Source: Gnetum montanum
Lineage: Eukaryota; Streptophyta; Gnetopsida; Gnetales; Gnetaceae
Reading direction: 5' to 3'
Length of the DNA stretch: 64,000 nucleotides
NCBI GenBank assembly: GCA_015680685.1
Contig: MNCI01009432.1
Location: 18,884 to 82,883 of the forward strand
Below, piece after piece: positions 10,100 to 19,993 of the stretch. The translations under genes and the position numbers were made by a program. The notes under the pieces were generated by a model that was not told the DNA's origin, did no database searches, and saw only the letters and a list, made by a program, of their open reading frames with translations. Each line of letters begins with the position of its first letter. Position 1 is the first letter of the stretch.

Positions 10100-11269
10100 C
10101 ATCATCAACCTGCAAGTGTTCATGTATTCACGTTTTTCAAAAATAAAATCATTACCAATTTGATCGATTGGATCTTTGGTTGATCACCCAAACTAAGTAT
10201 AAGAAAAATTGGAAAAAACTGTAAAAATGGAATTACTTAGTTGATCCTAAAACTATTATGTTAACTATACTCTATCCTAGTCACCCTACCCACAAGCTTA
10301 CAGTCTTAGGCTATGAATTAAAGATACACTTTCTCAATTAATTGAAGTCCCATAAGATCAACCAAACAATGAATCCAATTGATTGAACCCAAATTAGATT
10401 AACTAATTGAGATGATTCCATAAAAAGAAAAATGGTATAATGATTTCATCTCTAGTTGTTACCTAATCATTGATACTCACAAGGATCAAAAGGCTTTAAC
10501 ATCTATTAGTAAATTGAGGGTTCTTGATAAGCAAAGGACAAAAGAAAAGAAGAAGCATCTTTTAGATCTAAGACCATTTTGGAAAGAGGGATTGGTGATT
10601 CATCTTGGATCAAGTATATACTTCTTATTCTTATTCTCATGCACTTTTCTCTTTTTGTAATTTTTACTTCATATGGATGTACTTGATCTTTTAAGATCCA
10701 TGAGATACATCCAAAATCTTGTAAGATCTTTTGACCTTTTATGAGGGTGAGGATTCAGCTTGATGTATGTACTTATGGGAAGATTGGTAATCTAGAAACT
10801 AGCATTGTACTTGGGAGACTAACAATCTTGAAACTAATGTTATACTTGGGAGACTAGCAAGCCTAAAACCAACATTATACTTATGAGACTAGTAACCTAG
10901 AAATTAGAGTTGAAAGCTCACTTTTCAAGCTAAATAAAACTACAAGAACAAGAAGATGATTGCATCCCTGAGAATGGATTAGGTCCAAGATGAACCACTA
11001 TTAATCCTATGTACCCATACTTTTTTAATGCTTTCCTTTCATTATTTCATTTGGTATGTGTAGTTGATCTATTTTGAGGTAGTCTAGGTCAATGTTCAAA
11101 TTATGTTGTAGGCTAGGACTTAATTGATTGATGGAATTTCTAATTCTTACTTGATTAATATATTGATCTTAGTATATTTGAAATTTTGTTTTATAGCTAT
11201 ATAATTTTTTGTCATCCTATCCTCCACCCCCAATCCTTCCCACTCTCTAGGATGCCTTTTCAATCTACA
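10100..11269 (+). repeat. 5' LTR of Ty1/copia element (left end uncertain)
   Basis: The right end is set by TCTACA at 11269 followed by a primer site. The left end is a guess based on the roughly 1-kb LTRs of this lineage; no second LTR is available for comparison. The tandem repeat at 10770-10912 lies inside. Confidence 0.45.
10770..10912. repeat. 35-bp tandem repeat, 4 units, in copia LTR
   Basis: Units start at 10770 (38 bp), 10808, 10843 and 10878 (35 bp each). The shared core is TACTTGGGAGACTA followed by a variable half with CTAGAAAC or CTTGAAAC. Confidence 0.8.
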
Positions 11270-11271
11270 AG

Positions 11272-11283
11272 TGGTATTAGAAC
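11272..11283 (+). other. Primer binding site, initiator tRNA-Met type
   Basis: TGGTATTAGAAC, two changes from the TGGTATCAGAGC primer site of plant copia elements. Sets the plus orientation. Confidence 0.75.
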
Positions 11284-11319
11284 ATGGTCTCTTAAGTTTA
11301 TAACTGACATCCTTCAAGA

Positions 11320-11895
11320 TTTGTGCTTGCCTTTATCATGTTCTTATTAGGAGTCCAATCTACCCACAAACCTTCCTTCTTTAATGGGTCCAAGTACATT
11401 TACTTGAAAACTAGGATGAGATGTTTTCTCCAATCTTTAAATTTTGATATTTGACCTTTTATTGAGGATGGACTCTTTGAACATATTAAAAGTTAGACTA
11501 CTACTAGTGGAAACTCTTACAGCAAGCCAAAAAATATTAAAAATTGGATTAATCAAGAAAAGAAATCACATGTGGAAAATGAAAACACTTTGACTGTTAT
11601 CTATTATATCCTAATTCTAGAAGAGTTCAATCAAGTAGTATGTTGTAGGATTGGTAAGAAACTTTGGGATCTTCTTAAGTCTGCTCATGAAGAAACTACA
11701 ATGGTAAAACAATCAAAAGCTCAAATCATTACAAGTTTGAGCACCTAAAAATGAAAGAAGAAGATACTATCAAAGAGTATTTCTTTAGAGTGATTAAAAT
11801 AGCAAATTCTTTAAAGTGTCTTGATCTAGACTATTCTAATTTTAAAATTTATCAAGAGATCCTATGAAGTGTTCCTATGAGGTTTCATGCTAGAG
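11320..11895 (+). pseudogene. Ty1/copia gag, first part
   Basis: The frame contains FNGSKYIYLKTRMRCFL, then IEDGLFEHI, then KLWDLLKSAHEET, then a KEYFFRVIKIANSL block. This is the order seen in copia gag (UBN2-type). Gag forms the virus-like particle that packages element RNA. Several in-frame stops are present. The reading frame is cut after FHARVT at 11900 by the nested Tat element and resumes in the same sense at 19994 with SILEVKDTSIM, which shows the insertion was precise. Confidence 0.75.
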
Positions 11896-11900
11896 TTACT
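11896..11900. other. Target site duplication, left copy (TTACT)
   Basis: TTACT directly before the LTR at 11901, repeated exactly at 19989-19993. Confidence 0.85.
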
Positions 11901-13105
11901 TGAAACACCACAAAATTGCGAGCTTAGTACTTCTCCAACAAGAATCGAGCTAAGTCATGACCTTCCCCAGCATGATTGAAGCTGAGGGCCCACAGATAGC
12001 TTCAAGTAGAGTTGAACTCAACGAGGAGCAGTTCCTTGGGACCCACCAACGACCACGACAATATCTGCTATCAAATATGGAAACTTCGGAGCTCGAAATA
12101 CTTAGTTTTCAGTAAGTATGCATTCACAGTGTATACGCCCAGTGTATATGCCCAACATTCACAGCGTACATGACCTTACGTGTACGACCAACACGTACGA
12201 CTAAGGTATACGCCTGACATGCAACCCCCAAAGACAGCATGGAAACAGCATTGTAGAGCAAGACTTGGTACAAAGCATCAACTCACACGAACAGAACAAC
12301 CATCAACGTATACGCCCAGCAGTACCAGCATATATGCCGATCAGACACAACATATGCGCCCAGCGTATATGCCCAGAGTCTATGCCCACTAGATACAGCG
12401 TATACGCCCATTAGATGTAGCATGTTGTACACTTTTAAATTTTATTCTTTCACACCCGGTCAACGCGCCACATGTCACCCAATCTGAGTCTAACGTCTAA
12501 ACTTGTATAAAAACCCTAATTTTTCATTAGATCAGGGTGGGCAATTCTGAGCAAACCAAAGAGAAAAAAGGAGAGATGCTAAGAAACCAGAGAAAAAACC
12601 CTGTACGCTGGATCCGGACCCCGCACGCTGAGCATACAGCTTTTACGCCATGCCTGCAGTTGAACCCAGCCTACAGTCATCCCTGCATTCACCGGGGCTA
12701 TTCATCCGCCTTGTGTCAGAGTCACAACTGCGTTAGACCGGTGCATTGTAAATCTCATTTCGTAATATCATTGTTACATTTTCTTCCTAAAATCTGTTAC
12801 AATTTTTTCATTAATTGTTGCATGTTTACTGTTTATTCCCTCGTACGTTTACACTCTGTTTATACCAGTTACGCTGTTTACGTTCCGTTTTACATCTGTT
12901 ACGCCATTTACGTATAACCCAGCGTATAGCACCTCGGTGTACGTTTGGGGAAATCCTTGCCTAATCCGTGTGTGGACCACTCAACGTACTCTACCTTCGT
13001 AATTCCAGCTTGCCGTTAAGTGAAGCTAGGATCTTCTATGCGTGTCTAGAGATCTCCAAGTTTCTGTTTCATTCCAACCGAAGATCGACGATTTCGGACA
13101 ATACA
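11901..13105 (+). repeat. 5' LTR of the Tat-family element
   Basis: Starts TGAAACACCACAAAAT and ends GGACAATACA. U3 (to about 12505) is crowded with degenerate CAGCGTATACGCCCA words. A TATAAAAA box lies at 12506-12513. R-U5 includes a second set of TTTACGxxxTTTAC words (12840-12920). Against the 3' LTR (18771-19988) I count very roughly one difference per ten bases in the first 200, mostly transitions, so the insertion is old. Confidence 0.9.
12506..12513 (+). promoter_or_regulatory. TATA box in Tat LTR
   Basis: TATAAAAA followed by CCC, 605 bp into the LTR. The same box lies at 19389-19396 in the 3' LTR. Confidence 0.6.
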
Positions 13106-13110
13106 GAAAA

Positions 13111-13127
13111 TGGCGCTAGAAGGAGGG
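13111..13127 (+). other. Primer binding site, tRNA-Asn type
   Basis: TGGCGCTAGAAGGAGGG matches the complement of the 3' end of plant tRNA-Asn exactly over 17 bases. tRNA-Asn priming is known in Tat-lineage Ty3/gypsy elements. Five bases (GAAAA) separate it from the LTR end. Confidence 0.85.
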
Positions 13128-13182
13128 CCTGATTTGTTTTTTGTTTAATCGAAACGCTGATCACGTTACCTATTCAAACGCA

Positions 13183-13353
13183 GTGTTTACGCTGCTACAG
13201 TTTCTACGCCGCTACAGTGTCTACGCTGCTACAGTGTTTACACCGCTACAGTGTCTACGCTGCTACAGTGTTTACGCTGCTACAGTGTCTACGCTACTAC
13301 AGTGTGTACGCTGCTACAAGACTTTACACTGCTACAGTGTTTACGCTGCTACG
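13183..13353 (+). repeat. 17-bp tandem repeat in the 5' leader, 10 units
   Basis: Ten head-to-tail units of GTGTTTACGCTGCTACA and variants; nine are 17 bp and one is 18 bp. Because 17 is not a multiple of three, all three frames read through the array as different repetitive peptides, which explains the overlapping open frames here. I do not regard them as genes. Confidence 0.9.
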
Positions 13354-13721
13354 GTGTAGCTACAGTGTTTTTTCAACAAAAACACACAAAACACATCCGT
13401 TTCAAAGCCGAATTCATTGGAATTCGCACCTAACTTCAAGCGGTCTAAGTACCAACTGTCACCAACATGGATCACCTAATCCAATGCATACAATACACAC
13501 AACATAACGATTCCGAGATGACTTCCTCTTACCCGAGATTGCCATCTACGTACGAGTACAGTCCATAATTTCATACTTAGCCAAATTTTCTCCCGTTTAC
13601 GCTGTACACGTTGGACACTTAGAAAAATTTTCAATGTTCACATGCCAGATACTCTGCACACTTAGCCTGAAACACACTCAGCACTTGTTCGCCAGCTCGT
13701 ACACTGCCCCATCACACATCA

Positions 13722-16700
13722 CCATGGGATCATCCAAAAAATCTAGCGTATGCACATTCATAGTTCCCATACAAGAATAGTATAACTACATCTGTGTGAA
13801 GATTCAAGCCAACCTTCCTATTGACCACATAGAATAGGAGGAAAAACGAAAATTCGAGTGCATATACATGGGAGGTCATGAATTCGCTCCCTCTGTATAT
13901 GACATCATCCCCCTTTCTGAGCCTAATCATAGGCTCATCTCCCAGCTTCTTCTGGCAAGGAGCCAAAACACATGGTGACCCAATGAGGAGCCCCAAAACC
14001 AACATGATGTAGATGACTTTGAGCAACAATCTGAACCTGAGGATTCATACCACACCCTCAGTCCCCATGCCTACGTGAACCCATCAGTTCATCCTCGCAT
14101 GGTACAAATAGCCACTCACCAAGTATCAATGAGCACACAACACCAGTATCCCAACAAAGATTACCCACCCCCATCTCCACCCAGTACATACCGCATGTGC
14201 AAACGCATGGGGCCACTTTCATTGCATCGGCCCCGCACATCCAAGGTGTCACCTCACAGTTTGTGGCTAGGCAAGGAACCATACCCCTTATTCAACAACC
14301 CACTCACTTCAACGTGCCACACCCCGCAACCACAACTCTGAACATTGCTCCACAGTAACAAATGATAACCCAACAACCTCTCCAACCAACTAATCTACCT
14401 ACCACTCAAGAATGGGTAGAAGCCAAAAAAATGATGCAAGCATTAGCTGAAGAGGTAAAGAACCTCAAAACGACAAACACTGAACAAGTTAAAGTACGAG
14501 ACTTCTACCACGATGGTCCAATTAGCTCTTTAGTGCCATTGTTAGCTTTGCCCAAGGGAATCACACTTCCACAGTTGACAAAATACAACGAGAAGGGAGA
14601 TCCGAATGCTCACATAGTCACGTTTCAATCAGAAACTCTATTGCTTCAAGCTTGGCCCCACGCAATCTTGCATGTGTTTACTATGTCCTTAATGAGCGTA
14701 GCCTTAGATTGGTACCGAGCCTTGCCATGTAACTCCATATCCTCTCTTGAGGATCTGTTACACCAATTCTTTACTAGGTTTAAGTACAACCTGAAGCCTG
14801 AAGCAATCCTAGACACTCTGATATAGGTGAAACAAGCACCACTTAAGCCTGTGCAAAAGTTCATCCAATGATGGAGTGCAACCCTTAACGAACTTCATGA
14901 GCCCATCCCTAAAAAGTATTTGCTTATGATTCTGAAGGGAGCCGTGAATGACTTCATTAAGTCAAAACTATACTACCTAAGCGTTCAAACGTTGAGCCAA
15001 GCGATCACACAGATCAAGAACATTGAACAAGCTACAAAAACCAGCAATGACCCTGCCTATGTGGCTTACAAGAACCAGCATGTTGCCAAAAAATAGACAA
15101 CAATGGAAACTTTAGCTGTAAGCACAAAAACAACAAACACCAGTACCAACCCGCCTGCAACAACAAGGGCCACCCCAAGGCCCAAATTTCAGCGCAATGA
15201 TCGCTCTAAGTATATGCCGCTACCCATGTGACCCTATAAACTACTAGAGCAACTCCTTAGAACTGGGAAAATCCAATACAAACAAGTAGCGGAAAATGCT
15301 CGTTGAAGACACGATAGGTATTGTGAGCTACTGAGGAACCCCACCTTAGCAGCACCAAATGAGCCCCCGGTCCCATAACACTTCAAATTAGATCAATTCT
15401 ATCACTACCACCAGATGTCCGATCACAATACCGACAACTGTCATGCGTTACAGGATGATCTACAAGAAATGATAGAATGGGGCCAACTAAACATCAACAC
15501 CCTGAATTAACCGAGCACAAACGATGCCCCCTATGTCATAAACTCCATTGGCATAGATAGTAAGCATAAACTTGTGTGGAAACCTTTTGTGATCTTTGTG
15601 CTCCCCAATGAAGCAATGATCCCCTCTGCCTTTATGAGCAAGAGACCTCCCATCATCACCAATGTGCCACCTAGAGCACCGATGACACCCTTTGTGATTA
15701 AGGTACCACCACCTCATACGTCCGCTAAGATGTTAAACTGGCTAGATGCAATGCAATCCCATGCACCAAAGACACCCTTTGTGGTCAAAGTACCACCACA
15801 GTCGTCTGCTAAGACGTTAAACTGGCATGTTGCACCAACGACAACAGCAAAGAAACCTTTCGTTATCAAGGTGCCACAATAGGCTAGTCAAACAACAACA
15901 ACACCTCCTAAACTTCCATTTGTCATAAAAGTGCCACCACATGATGGCCCCAGACTTACCCTGAGTCCAACCGTAGGAAACGTATCAACCTCTCCTCCCT
16001 CAAGAGTCAACCTTGCCAACAACACGGATAAGCCTACCAAATGGCAGCAGAAGAGGACAAACGAACAACGAACAACACCCATAGCTGAAACAAAGGACAC
16101 ACCTAGTATACAACAACTGAACACTGGGGGCCCTGCCCCTAATCCCAAACAAACCAGGCCCAAGTCCTCAACCCATACAGAGGCAACCAACACAATGGCA
16201 GACAACACAGACTTTGTAGCTACACTGGCCCAAGTGAAACAAATACTCAAACAAAAGAACATAACCATGAGCTTGTACAATTTGGTCATGACATCATTGG
16301 CTCATCACAAAGCCTTAGCGCAAACGTTAGCATCCATTCCTGTTACAAAGGACATCCCTGCTAACATGGAATCCATCTGTGCAACGATTTCATAACACAC
16401 ACCACAAGGATTGGGTTCAAACACCTTAGCCTTTCGTGATGATGCAGTTAAATGTAACCCTAAACAAGGGGAAGTCACAATAGCTCCATTATCGATTAGT
16501 GTACGTGTTGGGCAATGTACCATTCGCAGAGTGCACGTTGATGATAGTGCGGCAACAAACGTAGTTCTATACTCCGTTATTGACAAACTAGGCATGGCAG
16601 ATGAGATCATGCCAACAAATCCCACGTGTTTAAAATCTTTCAATGGATCATGTGTCACAGTTAAGGGCATAATCAACTTAGCCTTTGTGGCAGGAGAACA

Positions 16701-17184
16701 ATTCCCCACCAGCGTTGAATTCACTTTCATAGAAGAGATGCCCAGTTTCAACATGATTCTTGTTAGACCTTGTCTAGCACAACAACAAGCCATTTCCTCA
16801 CTGATACATCAAGAAATCCGCCTTCCATACGAAGGTGAACAAGTTATTATACATGGTGACAACACTCCCTTTCAAGCTGACCACAACATAGACATGTCAC
16901 AGGTCTTGAGAGAGGAGCCTCTTGAAGCAATACCCACAACAACAAACACAACACCTAAAGCTAAAATGCCCGAACGAGGGGTAAAAATTGAAAACCTCCC
17001 AGAGCGAACTAGCATGCCTCCTAGAATATGTCTGACTACGAAAAAACCACATAATCAAGACTCCCCTGCAGCCAAAGACATGTTTGATCTCCATCCACTC
17101 TTCACCTTTGTTCGTTGTGCATATGTCACCTTAGTTTGTATTGTATTAGCTTACGCGTTCTCTCATGGCCCGAAAAGTCCCTAA
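13722..17184 (+). pseudogene. Tat-family gag-protease
   Basis: Gag forms the particle and the protease cleaves it. From 14041 to 17184 one frame is kept for 3.1 kb with ten stops and no frameshift; an ATG at 13722 in another frame may begin gag. Order: Q/P-rich leader; gag core with LPQLTKYNEKGDPNAHI, LLLQAWPHAI, ALDWYRALP and SISSLEDLL; a degenerate zinc motif (YHYHQMSDHNTDNCHAL, 15390-15460); a segment with five PFVIKVP-type motifs (15580-15955); and protease with VDDSAATNVV in place of a D-[ST]-G-A centre, then SFNMILVRP and IHQEIRLPYEG. After protease come about 100 residues ending in a hydrophobic stretch (VTLVCIVLAYAF). No polymerase follows. A homologous minus-strand copy lies at 39789-42890. 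Confidence 0.85.
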
Positions 17185-17245
17185 ACTAAACCATGGCCCG
17201 AAAAGGCCCTAAACTAAACCATGGCCCGAAAAGGCCTTAAAATAC
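17164..17245 (+). repeat. 28-bp tandem array in 3'UTR, 3 units
   Basis: Units begin CATGGCCCGAAAAGGCC and end CTAAACTAAAC. Each contains GGCC-N6-GGCC, which can pair with itself. The same unit recurs at 43079-43189 and, on the minus strand, at 26704-26819. Confidence 0.85.
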
Positions 17246-17339
17246 CACCGTTTCACATTATTTTCTATTTATTGGTGCATTTTAGTTCATGTTTTCTGGT
17301 TGCTATTTAATATTGTTTTCTCTAGTAGCTTTTGTTTAC

Positions 17340-17735
17340 AGGATCATACAGATGTATACGCATGCATCCACACATAGCAGTCTTAGATCACGACTATAAA
17401 CTGATACCACAGAATGTCCTGGAATCATGACGGTAAACTAATACCATAGAACAATTCTAGAATTATTACTTAAAACTGATACCACAGCTCGTCCTGGCAT
17501 CATGATGATAAACTGATACCACAGAGTGTCTGCAATGACAATAAACTAGTCCGGTATGATAGTAAACTGCCATAGTCCCACTCACCAGAGTCCGCTAAGA
17601 CTATAAACTTGTTTTCCTTTTCACGGTCCGCTAAGACTAGAAACTAGCAATGCACCGTTCACCACTACACTAAACGGGAACTGTCCAATGGGTCATGACA
17701 TAAAACTAACCCATGATAATCTGCTACGACTATAA
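17340..17735 (+). repeat. Degenerate AAACTG-type tandem array in 3'UTR
   Basis: Loosely repeated units of about 35-40 bp built from TCATGATGATAAACTGATACC-like and GTCCGCTAAGACTATAAACT-like words. The same arrangement, in the same place relative to the 28-bp array, occurs at 43340-43615. Confidence 0.7.
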
Positions 17736-18757
17736 ACTGGCAATTTCATCTCTGGTTCTTCAATTAGTGGCTGCATTCAAACTTCATCAGAATCGCTACA
17801 TCACTCGCCAATTGGCCGATCCTAACTCCATTGCTGCTATTCATATATGATGCCTGAGATCTCATCCAGTGCCTTTGTAGCTGTTTAAGTCTAAGCTTGC
17901 TTACGCATTCATGGTTTTCTTGTTCTCCCAGAGTTGTGTTTGCAGGATGACACTTAGAGGTGTTTGTACAAGAATGCACTTCATCATAAGCAGCAAGGTG
18001 AGACGATGTTCACAGCACACGTGGCAAGACTAAATCATGTCATTCACTAGTACATCTCCCGTTACATATCCCTCAACATCTCCTACTTGGTTACATCCCA
18101 AACACATCCAGTACAGCCCGAAACATCAAACATAATATTGCATACTATGCCACTCTTAGGCAATTGCAACCCACAATATGGCATTTGAGCATGTGCAAAA
18201 GATCCAAAAAAATAAAAACATCGTCCCTTCCCACATAAAACACAAGAAGGGATGGCAGATGCCTCAAAAGAAAACGCTCATGTCTAAAACAATCAAGATA
18301 CATCCCGTTGCATGGCTCTGGCTCTCCATACATAGGTTCCCCCTAAACACTAAACAAGGGCCCTGTTCCTCCAAAGAATGCAACACATCATCACGTGGCT
18401 TTGGTTTTGCCAACAAGTCCTCTTGGACACTAACCAAGGGTCTTGTTCCACCAAAGGGTGCACATCTCATGTCTTGATTCTGAGTCTGCTAAACAATGGC
18501 TATTGACAAGGATCAGCATGACCCACATACACACCAGAACATCCCCTTCACCATGCACAACCTTGATTGCTCTCGAATCCCCACAGTTTTCCTTTCCCTA
18601 TCAAACACAAACTTCATTTCCCACAATCCCATGTACTACTGAACATGGTACGATGATGTCTAGCCAGGTGCCAATGGACAATATTTCTACCAAGTTGCTT
18701 ATGGTGTTTTGTACTTCTTTGTCGACGCTTCTCGGGTCGATTCCTCCAAGCATCAAC
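17736..18757 (+). other. 3'UTR of the Tat-family element
   Basis: Non-coding DNA before the polypurine tract. A block with AAGGGCCCTGTTCCTCCAAAG occurs at 18356 and a related one (CAAGGGTCTTGTTCCACCAA) at 18434, so the region holds a diverged duplication of about 78 bp. Confidence 0.5.
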
Positions 18758-18766
18758 AAAGAGGGG
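18758..18766 (+). other. Polypurine tract
   Basis: AAAGAGGGG within CAACAAAGAGGGGCCAA, directly before the 3' LTR. It primes second-strand synthesis. The same 17 bases occur on the minus strand at 25774-25758. Confidence 0.8.
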
Positions 18767-18770
18767 CCAA

Positions 18771-19988
18771 TGAAACACCACAAAATTTCAAGCTTAGTAC
18801 TTCTCCAACAAGAATCGAGTTAAGTCACGACGTTCCCCAACATGATTGAAGCTAAGGGCCCATAGATAGCTTCAAGCAAAGTCGAACTCAACGAGGAGCA
18901 GTTCCTTGGGACCCACTGATGACCACGACAACATCTACTATCAAATATGGCAACTTCGAAGCTCAAAATTCTTAGTTTTCACTAAGTATGCATTCACAGC
19001 GTATACGCCCAACATTCACAGCGTATACACCCAACGTACATGCCCAGCATACATGACCTTACGTGTACGCCCAACACGTACGATTGAGGTATACGCCCGA
19101 TATGCAACCCCCGAAGATAGCATGGAAACAACACTATAGAGCAAGACTTGGTACAAAGCATCAACTCACATGAACAGAACAACCATCAGCGTATACGCCC
19201 AGTAGACACAGCGTATATGCCCAGCAGACACAACATATGCACCTAGCATATACACCCAGAGTCTACGCCCACCAGATACAGCGTATACACCCATTAGATG
19301 CAGCATGTTGTACACTTGTAAATTTTATTCTTTTGCACCCGGTCAACGTGCCACATATCACCCAATCCAAGTCTAACGTCTAAACCTGTATAAAAACCCC
19401 AATTTTTTATTAGATCGGGGTGGGCAATTCTGAGCAAACCAGAGAGAAAAATGGAGAGATGCTAAGAAACCAAAGCAAAAACCCTGTACACTAGATCCGG
19501 ACCCTGCAAGCTGAGCATATAGCTTTTACGCCATGCCTACAGTTGAACCTAGCCTACAATCATCCCTGCATTCACCGGGGCTATTTTTCCACCTTGTGTC
19601 AGAGTCACAACTACGTTAGATTGGTGCATTGTAACTCTCATTTCGCAATAACATTGTTACATTGTCTTCTTAAAATCTGTTATAGTTTTTTCATTAATTG
19701 TTGCATGTTTACTATTTATGCCCTTGTACATTTATGCTCTATTTACACCAGTTATGTTGTTTACGTTCCGTTTTACATCTATTACGCCATTTACGTATAA
19801 CCCAACATATAGCACCTCGGTGTACATTTAGGGAAATCCTTGCCTGATCCACGTGCAGACCACTCAAGGTACTCTACCTTCATAATTCCAGCTTGCCCTC
19901 AAGTGAAGGTAAGGTCTTTTGTGCGTGTCTAGAGATCTCCAGGTTTCTGTTTCAATCTAGCCAGAGACCAATAATTTCGGATGGTTCA
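18771..19988 (+). repeat. 3' LTR of the Tat-family element
   Basis: Starts TGAAACACCACAAAAT, ends GGATGGTTCA, aligns with 11901-13105 throughout. It carries two exact GCGTATACGC palindromes (18999 and 19189) in U3 and a TATAAAAA box at 19389. Confidence 0.9.
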
Positions 19989-19993
19989 TTACT
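19989..19993. other. Target site duplication, right copy (TTACT)
   Basis: Exact copy of 11896-11900; copia gag coding resumes immediately. Confidence 0.85.

Larger units (their letters stand above)
11901..19988 (+). mobile_element. Complete non-autonomous Tat-family element (gag-protease only)
   Basis: An 8.1-kb element with two LTRs, a tRNA-Asn primer site at 13111, one gag-protease frame, 3'UTR tandem arrays, a polypurine tract at 18758-18766 and a TTACT duplication. There is no room for, and no trace of, reverse transcriptase, RNase H or integrase: the interval from the end of protease (about 17184) to the 3' LTR is 1.6 kb of non-coding repeats. It fits the TR-GAG type of non-autonomous element and would have needed pol from a relative. 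It is nested in copia gag. Confidence 0.85.

Noticed and set aside
13141-13507. Three overlapping open frames of 60-96 residues with repetitive VYAATV / TLLQCLR peptides
   Set aside because: They are the three frames of a 17-bp tandem repeat in the leader of an LTR element; lack of stops follows from the repeat unit, not from coding.
14058-14282. Minus-strand frames across Tat gag (also 15888-16289 and 16305-16793)
   Set aside because: Shadows of the well-supported plus-strand gag-protease frame; CA-rich coding DNA leaves the opposite strand open.
16411-17184. A stand-alone host gene of 257 codons
   Set aside because: It is the protease end of the Tat gag-protease frame, in phase with the upstream gag and flanked by the element's UTR.
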